Part shown: piece after piece, positions 17,901-24,455 of the stretch
How the letters are laid out: every line of letters starts with the position of its first letter
Numbering within the stretch: position 1 is the stretch's first letter
Source of the DNA: Phycisphaeraceae bacterium
GTDB taxonomy: Bacteria > Planctomycetota > Phycisphaerae > Phycisphaerales > Phycisphaeraceae
Direction of reading: 5' to 3'
Assembly: GCA_040222855.1 (NCBI GenBank)
Contig: JAVKCD010000018.1
Coordinates: 186,001-250,000 of the forward strand
DNA: 64,000 nt
The notes under the pieces: generated by a model
What the model was told of the DNA's origin: nothing
The model's input: the letters and a program-made list of their open reading frames with translations, nothing else
Database searches by the model: none
Translations under genes and position numbers: made by a program

Positions 17901-18275
17901 TCAAGCCCTGCGGAGCGGCTCGGGTTGGGTGACGAAGTTCACTTCGAGGTAGCGGGCCACGTAGTCGATGATGCTGTCGGCCTCGGGGATGTCGGGGTTG
18001 TTGGTCGAGCCCATCGGCTCGAAGCGCATGCCCTTGAACCGGCGGACGGCTTCTTCGAGAGGCAGGCCGTATTGCAGCGCAAGCGAGAAAGCTCGGCAGT
18101 AGGCCTGGACCATGCCCGAGAGTGTCGAGCCTTCCTTGGACATCTTGATGAAAACCTCGCCCGGCCGACCGTCCTGGAACAAGCCAATCGTCAGGTACCC
18201 CTCGTACCCCATGATCTGGAACTTGTGGGTGAGCGACTCTCGGGTCTCGGGAAGGCTGCTGCGCTGTCCAAGCAT
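17901..18275 (-). CDS. Stand-alone TSCPD domain of B12-dependent ribonucleotide reductase
   Basis: From ATG at 18275 (AGGAG 12 bases upstream) the product is 124 residues. It matches the C-terminal TSCPD domain of class II NrdJ: ETRESLTHKFQIMGYEGYLTIGLFQDG, seen at residues 10-36, then EVFIKMSKEGSTLSGMVQ, LALQYGLPLEEAVRRFKGMRFEP and a NNPDIPEADSIIDYVARYL ending. The catalytic NrdJ part is not in this window. Split NrdJ proteins, with a second subunit carrying this domain, are known. No cysteine redox motif is visible at the C-terminus. Confidence 0.82.
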   Translation of the reverse strand: MLGQRSSLPETRESLTHKFQIMGYEGYLTIGLFQDGRPGEVFIKMSKEGSTLSGMVQAYCRAFSLALQYGLPLEEAVRRFKGMRFEPMGSTNNPDIPEADSIIDYVARYLEVNFVTQPEPLRRA

Positions 18276-18299
18276 CAAAACGGCTCCTGATTCAGTCAC

Positions 18300-18448
18300 G
18301 AGGCGAACCCGCCAGTCTAGCGAAAGTCAGTCCTGCGATGCATCCTAAGATCGGCCTGAACCGGTTATCGTCTCCAATCACCCCCCTCCCCCCCCCACCC
18401 CCCGCACCCGCACCCGCACAGCACCCCTAACTTGTCACACACGCTCTG
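18300..18448. other. Divergent intergenic region with poly-C tracts
   Basis: The 149 bases between the divergent TSCPD and mutY genes contain C6-T-C9-A-C6 at 18381-18403 followed by three CACCCG-type units. The promoters for both genes should lie here. No clear -35/-10 pair was found. Confidence 0.5.
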
Positions 18449-19561
18449 ATGACCGCGAACACCGATCGGCAACATCTGGTCACCGCCCTGCTCGCCTGGC
18501 ACCGGGAGCATCGTCGGGACCTGCCCTGGCGGGCTCCCTGGTGCTCACGCCCAGATCCGTACCGGGTGCTGGTGTCCGAGGTCATGCTGCAGCAGACCCA
18601 GGTGGCGACGGTGATCCCGTACTTCCAGCGGTTCATCGAGGCCTTTCCGTCGATCGAAGCCCTGGCGGCGGCGGACCCCGATCGGGTGATGAAGCTCTGG
18701 CAGGGCCTGGGGTACTACAGCCGCGCCCGGCGGCTGCAGGCGTGCGCTCAGGCGATCGCCGCGCAGCATGGCGGACGGGTGCCGAGCACCTTCGAGGCGT
18801 TGCGAGCCCTGCCCGGGCTGGGCGACTACACCGCGGGCGCGATCGCGTCGATCGCGTTCGGGCTTCCGGTCCCCGCGATCGACGGCAACGTCTCACGGGT
18901 GCTGTCAAGGATCGATGACATTGACCTACCGGTTGATCGACCCGAGGGCAAGCGTGCTGTGCGAGAAGCGGCCACCGGGATGCTGGCCGTCCTGTCGAAA
19001 TCCGATGTGGGGGGGGCGTGGGGTGTGGATGTGGGGGGGGGAATGGTGAATGAGTCGTTGATGGAGTTGGGTGCGACGATCTGTACGCCACGGGAACCGA
19101 AGTGCCTGCACTGCCCGGTGTCGGATCACTGCCTGGGGCTTGCGCGTGGAACAGTCGCTCAGCGGCCGATCACCACGCCCAAGCGGGACCCGCGGGCGGT
19201 TGAGCATCATGTGGTCGCCATGGAGCGGAAAGGGAAGTTTCTCTTTCGGCAGCGACCCTCAGCCGGGCTGTGGGCCGAGATGTGGGAGCTCCCGACGCTT
19301 GAGCGAGAGAGCGTCAAGGCTGCGACGCTGGTGGACTGGGCGGCGTCGTCGTTTGGCTTGGTGCTGAGTCAGCCCAAAAAGAGTCAGGCCTTCGAGCACC
19401 GGACAACGCACCGGCTGATCACCTTCACGCTCTGGCGGGCGGAGGTGTCGAGCGGGCGACTGAAAGCGGGCTCCGGGCTTTGGCGCAAACCGAGTGATGT
19501 GGATGACCTGCCGTTGGCGAACCCGCAGGTGCGGGTGGTGGGGCTGATCGATGACAGCTGA
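18449..19561 (+). CDS. mutY: A/G-specific adenine glycosylase with internal poly-G tracts
   Basis: The 370-residue enzyme removes adenine mispaired with 8-oxoguanine. Catalytic Glu44 lies in SEVMLQQTQV, the HhH motif is LPGLGDYTAGA near residue 121, catalytic Asp145 lies in AIDGNVSRVLSR, and the 4Fe-4S cluster ligands are Cys212, 219, 222 and 228. The C-terminal NUDIX-like domain recognises 8-oxoG (KGKFLFRQRPSAGLWAEMWE, seen at residues 259-278). Between residues 186 and 198 the sequence DVGGAWGVDVGGG replaces the usual short G-x-F/W-N turn. It is encoded by G8 and G9 homopolymers within a repeated GATGTGGGGGGGG unit. A one-base slip would remove the iron-sulfur and NUDIX domains. Confidence 0.95.
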   Translation: MTANTDRQHLVTALLAWHREHRRDLPWRAPWCSRPDPYRVLVSEVMLQQTQVATVIPYFQRFIEAFPSIEALAAADPDRVMKLWQGLGYYSRARRLQACAQAIAAQHGGRVPSTFEALRALPGLGDYTAGAIASIAFGLPVPAIDGNVSRVLSRIDDIDLPVDRPEGKRAVREAATGMLAVLSKSDVGGAWGVDVGGGMVNESLMELGATICTPREPKCLHCPVSDHCLGLARGTVAQRPITTPKRDPRAVEHHVVAMERKGKFLFRQRPSAGLWAEMWELPTLERESVKAATLVDWAASSFGLVLSQPKKSQAFEHRTTHRLITFTLWRAEVSSGRLKAGSGLWRKPSDVDDLPLANPQVRVVGLIDDS

Positions 19562-19603
19562 CGGCTTATGGTCATCGTTCTGCTTTGGTGCAACGAGAAG
19601 TCG

Positions 19604-19638
19604 GGGGTGGCACGGGTCATCGCGAAGCGTGACCCGTG
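19604..19638 (+). repeat. REP-type palindrome, left copy of the RAYT element
   Basis: It reads GGGGTGGC and then a hairpin with stem CACGGGTC / GACCCGTG (19611-19618 and 19631-19638). The stop codon and last residues of the convergent transposase lie within the hairpin. It is inverted relative to the right copy at 20164-20199, with which it shares GGGTGGCxCGxGTCAT. Confidence 0.8.
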
Positions 19639-20135
19639 GACCAACCGGCGTGCGACCACTTCCAACCCTCCGGTTTTCTGACAAGTCCGGCACGAACTGG
19701 ATTGTTCTCGATGTACATCGATTTCTCGGCAAACTCTTCCTCACTGTGGATGTTGCGATCGTAGCCTCCGCCTCGTTGCCAAAAAACAGAGTTACCCTCA
19801 GGTGACCGGATCATCGATAAACGTGGATCGTCGTTGCGCTTCCAACGCTGTACAACGAGCCGCCCATAACGAGACTTGAGGCGATGGAGAAATGACCCGA
19901 CGGTGCTTGAGCCTGACGATCCGAGGAGTATATGAACGTGATTTGGCATCACCACCCAGGCGAGCAGATCCCGATTCTCGGATTCACATCGATAGAGCAG
20001 ATGCTCGGCGAATAGATCTCGCTCCGTCGATTCGGCCAGAAGCTTGAGGTTGCGGTAGCAGGAGAAGGTGAGGAATCGGACATCTTCCAGCCCTTCGTAG
20101 CGGTGTCGTCGGGAGCGTGATTGCGTGTCGGACAT
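19617..20135 (-). CDS. REP-associated tyrosine transposase (RAYT, Y1/HUH family)
   Basis: The 172-residue product starts MSDTQSRSRRHRYEG with GGAG 10 bases upstream. It carries the HUH motif in LAWVVMPNHVHILLG and the conserved Tyr in YIENNPVRAGLV, near the C-terminus, as in the TnpA_REP family. Such proteins cut single-stranded REP hairpins and spread REP elements within the genome. The gene lies between two inverted REP palindromes, and its C-terminal codons (WSTGHASR) are part of the left palindrome. The frame is intact. No terminal repeats of a conventional insertion sequence were seen. Confidence 0.93.
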   Translation of the reverse strand: MSDTQSRSRRHRYEGLEDVRFLTFSCYRNLKLLAESTERDLFAEHLLYRCESENRDLLAWVVMPNHVHILLGSSGSSTVGSFLHRLKSRYGRLVVQRWKRNDDPRLSMIRSPEGNSVFWQRGGGYDRNIHSEEEFAEKSMYIENNPVRAGLVRKPEGWKWSHAGWSTGHASR

Positions 20136-20163
20136 CTGCTTGCTCCATCGTGCAATCTCGAAT

Positions 20164-20199
20164 CCCGAGTCAACCCTGCGGGTATGACTCGGGCCACCC
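20164..20199 (-). repeat. REP-type palindrome, right copy of the RAYT element
   Basis: Read on the minus strand this is GGGTGGC followed by a hairpin with stem CCCGAGTC / GACTCGGG (20186-20193 and 20164-20171 on the plus strand). It matches the left copy in head sequence and stem length, in opposite orientation, and lies 28 bases upstream of the transposase start. Confidence 0.8.
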
Positions 20200-20286
20200 T
20201 GTTTGGGAGGCTCTGCAACCTGGTCTTGTACCGCGGCAAAACACCTAAGCAAGTTTATCGATTGGCCTGTCGGTTACAATCACTTT

Positions 20287-20796
20287 ATGAGTCTCGACCT
20301 CGACCGACTACGGCGTCTCTGGATCCCGGCGATCGCGTCGGGGTATGCGCGTCCGGAGGACTGGATCGAGTGGGCAGATCGGATGATCCTGAAGCTGGAT
20401 GAGCCGCCGGGGTGGGTGATTGAGATGGCGATGATTGATTGCCCCATCGAGGCGATTGCTCTGCTCCTGAGCTTTGATGGTTACAGTCGGATTGAAGCGC
20501 TTCGTCCCTATCGGCACGAGTTTGTACTCACGGTCCTCGGCTACCTACACCTCAAATCAGTACGAGAGCATAAAAGTGTTGAGGCGTGCGTTCTGGCTTC
20601 AGGCGATTGGCTTTTGTACACGCACGAGCCGCACGACAACAGGGCTCTGTGGAGTGCTTATGCCTATTGGATTGCACTCATTGATGAGTTGTGCTCGTTC
20701 CCGGAGGACATAGAACCAAAAGCCCAGCGACTGAACCGAAGACTCGGTGTGATCTCAGCACGACAATATGCCGAGATCGAAAAAGCCGCGGCTTAA
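20287..20796 (+). CDS. Hypothetical protein, acidic helical, unknown function
   Basis: The 169-residue protein starts MSLDLDRLRRLWIPAIA. No family was recognised. It is predicted mostly helical with several Trp residues and no signal peptide or membrane helix. There is no ribosome binding site; instead TACAAT at 20275-20280 lies 6 bases before the ATG, so the transcript could be leaderless. The 3' end overlaps the convergent mcsB by 4 bp. It is separated from the RAYT element by about 90 bases. Its codon use is less GC3-biased than the mcsB gene next to it. Confidence 0.65.
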   Translation: MSLDLDRLRRLWIPAIASGYARPEDWIEWADRMILKLDEPPGWVIEMAMIDCPIEAIALLLSFDGYSRIEALRPYRHEFVLTVLGYLHLKSVREHKSVEACVLASGDWLLYTHEPHDNRALWSAYAYWIALIDELCSFPEDIEPKAQRLNRRLGVISARQYAEIEKAAA

Positions 20797-21863
20797 CCCT
20801 GCCCACCCGGTTTGAGGCGTTGGCGGACGAGGTCGGCGCGGGCGATTTTTCGTTCGGCGGGGTCCATGGTGCGGCCGACGAGGCGTTGGAGGTGGGCGGG
20901 TTGGGTGAGCAGGAGCAGTTCGTTGATGGTGCGCAGGTCGACGGAGGTGAGGCGGCCGAGGTTGACGCCGAGGCGGAGGTGGGAGAGGAGGGAGAGGACT
21001 TCCTCGGTGCCGAGGACGCGGGCGTGGGTGAGGAGGGCCCAGGCGCGGTAGATCTTGTCGTCGAGTTGGGCGGGGCGTTGTTTGAGGAGGGCCTGGCGGG
21101 CCTGCTGCTCGTAGGCGATGACCTGGGGGACGATGGTGTGCTCGAAGTCGGAGACAATTTCCTGTTCGGTCTTGCCGAGGGTGGACTGGTTGGAGACCTG
21201 GTAGAAGTCGCCGAGGGCCTCGGAGCCTTCGCCGAAGAGCCCGCGGACGGCGAGGTGGGTGTCGCGGGCGGCGCGGCGGACTTTTTCGATCTCGCCGGTG
21301 AGCTTGAGGGCGGGGAGGTGGAGCATGACCGAGACGCGGAGGCCGGTGCCGACGTTGGTCGGGCAGGCGCTGAGGTAGCCGAAGCGTTTGGAGTAGGCGT
21401 ATTCGAGTCCGGCTTCGAGGGCGTTGTCGAGGCGTTCGATCTGTTGGAAGGCTTCGGAGAGCTGCATGCCGGAGCGGAGGACCTGGAGGCGGAGGTGGTC
21501 TTCCTCGTTGATCATGGCGGCGAAGGTCTCATCGGGTGCGATGACGACGCCTCGGGGCCAGTCGTTTTTCTCCGCGGCGAGGTCGCGGCTGACGAGATGG
21601 CGTTCGACCAGGAGCTGTCGGTCGAGGCTCGGGGAGGCGGCCATATCGACCCAGATGATGTTGTCGGCGAGCCGCTGGGCCTGGACCTCGTCTTTGATGA
21701 GGTGCATGACCTCGACTTGCTGGCGGCGGTTGGCGCGGTGGACGAAGGGGAAGCCGGCGAGGTTGCGGGCGTAGCGGATGCGGGAGGAGATGACGACCTC
21801 GCCGTGGGGTCCGTTGCCGCGGAGCCATTCGCCGGCGTGTTCGGGGATCTGACTGAGGCTCAT
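20793..21863 (-). CDS. mcsB: Protein arginine kinase McsB
   Basis: The 356-residue protein has the phosphagen-kinase fold without the creatine-kinase N-domain: VVISSRIRYARNLAGFPF near residue 23, CPTNVGTGLRVSVMLHLPAL (catalytic Cys loop), and GEGSEALGDFYQVSNQSTLG. McsB phosphorylates arginine in proteins and marks them for ClpCP in Firmicutes. It lies 36 bases downstream of mcsA, its activator. Neither ctsR nor clpC, the usual Firmicutes neighbours, is present here. Confidence 0.95.
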   Translation of the reverse strand: MSLSQIPEHAGEWLRGNGPHGEVVISSRIRYARNLAGFPFVHRANRRQQVEVMHLIKDEVQAQRLADNIIWVDMAASPSLDRQLLVERHLVSRDLAAEKNDWPRGVVIAPDETFAAMINEEDHLRLQVLRSGMQLSEAFQQIERLDNALEAGLEYAYSKRFGYLSACPTNVGTGLRVSVMLHLPALKLTGEIEKVRRAARDTHLAVRGLFGEGSEALGDFYQVSNQSTLGKTEQEIVSDFEHTIVPQVIAYEQQARQALLKQRPAQLDDKIYRAWALLTHARVLGTEEVLSLLSHLRLGVNLGRLTSVDLRTINELLLLTQPAHLQRLVGRTMDPAERKIARADLVRQRLKPGGQG

Positions 21864-21899
21864 GGGCCAACGTCCCTGTCGGTAAGGGTCAAACTCGGG

Positions 21900-22403
21900 T
21901 CAGTGATCGTTCTCGAACTGGCGGATCTCGTCGCGGATGCGTGCGGCCAGCTCGTAGTCTTCGATGGTGACGGCGTCGTCGAGGCGCTTGCGCATGCGCA
22001 TGAGCTGCATCTGGCGGTGTTCGCCGGCGCCGGCTCGGCGGGGGACCTTGCCGACGTGGTGGGTTCCGCCCTCGTGCGCGCGTTCGAGCAGGGGAGAAAG
22101 TTGGTGCTCGAAGGCGGCGTAGCACTGGGCGCAGCCGAGGAGGTGTTTTTCGCGGAACTCGGAGAAGGACATGCCGCAGCCTTCGCAGCGGGGTTCATCG
22201 GGTGAGCCGACCTCGTCGTCTTCCTGCTGGAGCTTGACGAAGTTGGTCAGTAAGTCGTTGATGGGCGTAGGGATAGCTTTGATGGCGAGGCCATCCTCGG
22301 CGGCGTGGAGGTCGCAGAGGTGCTTCTCGATCTTGTCGCCTTTGTCGATCTCGACGGAGTGATGCGTGGCTGGCCGGTCGCAGCGGTCACACTTGCGCTT
22401 CAC
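21900..22403 (-). CDS. mcsA: McsA-like zinc-finger activator of McsB
   Basis: The 167-residue protein has two CxxC zinc-binding pairs (CDRCDRPATHH with a following CDLH, and CEGCGMSFSEF with CAQCYAAF), then a C-terminal UVR motif (LMRMRKRLDDAVTIEDYELAARIRDEI, seen from about residue 135). That is the McsA layout. It precedes mcsB in the same direction and is likely cotranscribed with it. McsA binds McsB and stimulates its kinase activity. Confidence 0.93.
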   Translation of the reverse strand: MKRKCDRCDRPATHHSVEIDKGDKIEKHLCDLHAAEDGLAIKAIPTPINDLLTNFVKLQQEDDEVGSPDEPRCEGCGMSFSEFREKHLLGCAQCYAAFEHQLSPLLERAHEGGTHHVGKVPRRAGAGEHRQMQLMRMRKRLDDAVTIEDYELAARIRDEIRQFENDH

Positions 22404-22479
22404 ATCGGGTCCCTCTAAAGAAAACGCTTGCGGAGCTATCGTAGGCTGTAGACACGGCTTACGCTACAGGGAATTATGG

Positions 22480-23343
22480 TCAGTCGGCGGCGAGGTCGCG
22501 GCCGGCGAGGGTGAGCATGACGTTGCCGGAGCCGGAGCGGAAGCCTTCGAGGTCGAGGGCGGCGTAGACGAAGCCGGCGCGTTTGACGGCGGTGACGACT
22601 TGCTCACGTATCTCCTGATCCATCAAGCGGTTGAGTTGATCGGCGGGGATTTCGAGGCGGGCGACCTGGTCGTGGTGGCGGACACGGAAGCCGGAGAAGC
22701 CGAGGTCGGCGAGGGCGTCTTCGGCGGCTTCGACCTGGGCGAGTCGCTGGGGGGTGACTTCGGTGCCGTAGGGGATTCGTGAGGCGAGGCAGGCGGCGGC
22801 GGGTTTGTCAGCGTTGGGTAAGCCCATGTGGAGGGCGAGGTTACGGATGTCCTGCTTGTTGAGTCCGGCTTCGAGGAGAGGTGAGATGACGCCAGCGTCG
22901 CTGGCGGCGTTGAGTCCGGGGCGGTGGTCGCCGAGGTCGTCGGTGTTGGTGCCGTTGGCGATCCAGGGGATGTCTCGCTCTTTGGAGAGTTGCTGTAAAG
23001 CGTGGTAGAGATTGGTTTTACAGTAAAAACAGCGGTCGCCGGCGTTGGCGCGGTAGTTGGGATCGTGCTGTTCGGCGGGGTTGACGGTGATGAGTTGGAG
23101 GTCGAGGTCGGCGGCGATTTGTTGGGCTTCGCGGAGTTCGCGGCGGGGGAGGGAGAGGGAGTCGCCGATGACGGCGATGCAGTGGTCGCGGCCGAGGATG
23201 TTGCGGCCGACGGCGGCGACGAGGGTGGAGTCGATCCCGCCTGAGTAGGCGACGAGCATGGAGCCTCGTTGGCGTATGGTCTGTTCCAGAGAGGCTTTAC
23301 AGTCCTCGACGGAGCGGTTGGGGGTGGAGTCGGGCGCGGTCAT
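22480..23343 (-). CDS. larE: ATP-dependent sacrificial sulfur transferase LarE
   Basis: The 287-residue protein has the PP-loop SGGIDST at residues 34-40 for substrate adenylylation, CFYCK at 105-109 and AAACLASRIPYG near 185. The three Cys (105, 108, 185) match the LarE type that binds a 4Fe-4S cluster, rather than the single-Cys type that loses its own sulfur. LarE supplies sulfur for the nickel-pincer cofactor of lactate racemase-type enzymes. larA, larB and larC are not in the window. Confidence 0.92.
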   Translation of the reverse strand: MTAPDSTPNRSVEDCKASLEQTIRQRGSMLVAYSGGIDSTLVAAVGRNILGRDHCIAVIGDSLSLPRRELREAQQIAADLDLQLITVNPAEQHDPNYRANAGDRCFYCKTNLYHALQQLSKERDIPWIANGTNTDDLGDHRPGLNAASDAGVISPLLEAGLNKQDIRNLALHMGLPNADKPAAACLASRIPYGTEVTPQRLAQVEAAEDALADLGFSGFRVRHHDQVARLEIPADQLNRLMDQEIREQVVTAVKRAGFVYAALDLEGFRSGSGNVMLTLAGRDLAAD

Positions 23344-23418
23344 AGGTTCATGTTAGCGGGCGACTGGACAGGGGCGCGGGGCGGCTTACAATCTGGCGTT
23401 CCGAGTTTGGCTCGGCGG

Positions 23419-23492
23419 GCACCTGTAGCTCAATTGGATAGAGCAGCGGTCTACGGAACCGCAGGTTAGAGGTTCGAATCCTCTCAGGTGCA
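23419..23492 (+). tRNA. tRNA-Arg (anticodon ACG)
   Basis: This is a 74-nt cloverleaf with acceptor stem GCACCTG / CAGGTGC, discriminator A, D-arm AGCTCAATTGGATAGAGC, anticodon stem GCGGT/ACCGC with loop CTACGGA giving ACG, and T-arm GAGGTTCGAATCCTC. CCA is not encoded. A T7 run follows 20 bases downstream and may end the transcript. Confidence 0.96.
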
Positions 23493-23617
23493 TTTGAGGG
23501 CGTTTTTTTGGGTGGGGATGGGTTGGAATTTGTGCGCACTGGGCTTTGATCGTCAATCAAACGTGACCGATGGGGTTTGGATGCGGTTGTTTGTGCGCGC
23601 GCTGGGGCGTAGTCTTA

Positions 23618-23665
23618 GATGGATTCTGTGGGCACGCCTTCGGCGTGACCACAGCCACCCGCGAG
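23618..23665 (-). repeat. REP-like palindrome, copy A
   Basis: Stem CTGTGGGCACGCC (23626-23638) pairs with GGCGTGACCACAG (23642-23654) around a TTC loop, with one mismatch. On the minus strand it begins GGGTGGCTGTGGTCACGCC, the same head as the REP copies beside the transposase. It sits directly upstream of the ankyrin-like gene. Confidence 0.75.
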
Positions 23666-23672
23666 AGAATCG

Positions 23673-24182
23673 ATGGTAAAGATCTGTATTACTGCAATAG
23701 TCTTGTTTGTTATATTGACAATCTTTGTATTCGTGCGCGTCGAGATTACGCCCGTAGTAGAGCTTGTTTCTTCTGGGGGGAGTGATGTGGAGCAGGCCAT
23801 CCGACAGGGGCAATCACTACCCGACATAAAGAGAGCTTTGGATCTGCCAACTTACGGGGAAGATGTGCAGGCAGATGAGTTATGGAGAAGCGCTCTGGAA
23901 GTAGCAGTATCGAAGAATAGGGCTGACGTCATAGAGTGGTTAATAGATAGCCATGACCTCCCTACGCACGGTCCCGTATACGGTTATGCACAACCCCTCA
24001 ACGTAGCTAACGTTGCAGGCTCTTCAGATGCTATTAGGGTTCTATTGAAACTTGGTGCTGACCCGTTTTATAGTTACAACAATGGTGGTAGTTCTGTGTA
24101 CCACGCTAGAAAAAGGTATCAAACTGTCTTGAGCGTTTACCAAGATGCTGGGGTAGATATTAATTCTGAGCGAACCGAATAA
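23673..24182 (+). CDS. Membrane-anchored ankyrin-like repeat protein
   Basis: The 169-residue protein has an N-terminal helix (ICITAIVLFVILTIFVFV) and then about two degenerate ankyrin repeats (ALEVAVSKNRADVIEWLIDS and NVAGSSDAIRVLLKLGADP). The gene is AT-richer than its neighbours, with codons such as TTA, ATA and AGA that are rare elsewhere in the window, and has only a weak ribosome binding site. It lies between tRNA-Arg and a glycosyltransferase, flanked on both sides by REP-like palindromes, which suggests acquisition from elsewhere. No immunity or toxin partner was seen. Confidence 0.7.
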   Translation: MVKICITAIVLFVILTIFVFVRVEITPVVELVSSGGSDVEQAIRQGQSLPDIKRALDLPTYGEDVQADELWRSALEVAVSKNRADVIEWLIDSHDLPTHGPVYGYAQPLNVANVAGSSDAIRVLLKLGADPFYSYNNGGSSVYHARKRYQTVLSVYQDAGVDINSERTE

Positions 24183-24210
24183 TCGCCTGCTTAGATGACC
24201 TTGGCCTGGT

Positions 24211-24256
24211 TGGATTCTGTAGGCGCGGGTTTGGCGTGATTACTGCTACCCGCGAG
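24211..24256 (-). repeat. REP-like palindrome, copy B (degenerate)
   Basis: The plus-strand sequence begins TGGATTCTGTAGGCGCGGG and ends CTGCTACCCGCGAGG, matching copy A at the same positions with several substitutions. The hairpin is weaker than in copy A. It starts 28 bases after the ankyrin-like gene. Confidence 0.65.
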
Positions 24257-24356
24257 GTGGGGTGGGTTTGGGCGTGGGGGTTGGGTTGGAGAGCGAGATT
24301 GTGTTGGCGACTTGTCTTGTTGGGGTCTGGGATCGGATCGTTGGGTGTGTCCCTGA

Positions 24357-24377
24357 CCCCATGCTTGGCGCATGGGG
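24357..24377. repeat. Perfect 7-bp palindrome between REP-like copies
   Basis: CCCCATG and CATGGGG flank a 7-base loop CTTGGCG. It has no T-run and no adjacent coding sequence. It is part of the 273-base non-coding stretch between the ankyrin-like gene and the glycosyltransferase pair. Confidence 0.6.
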
Positions 24378-24399
24378 CTCGTAGTCGATGGTTGTTGGC

Positions 24400-24445
24400 T
24401 GGATTCTGTGGGCAGGGCTTTGGTGTGGCCGCAGGCACCCGGGGG
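24400..24445 (-). repeat. REP-like palindrome, copy C
   Basis: It begins TGGATTCTGTGGGCAGGGC and ends CCGCAGGCACCCGGGGG, aligning with copies A and B. On the minus strand the head is GGGTGCCTGCGGCCACACC. It ends 11 bases before the stop of the convergent GT4 gene. Confidence 0.65.
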
Positions 24446-24455
24446 CGGTGTGGGT

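Noticed and set aside
20691-22205. 504-codon plus-strand frame opposite mcsB/mcsA
   Set aside because: Antisense shadow; the minus strand encodes complete McsB and McsA with catalytic motifs.
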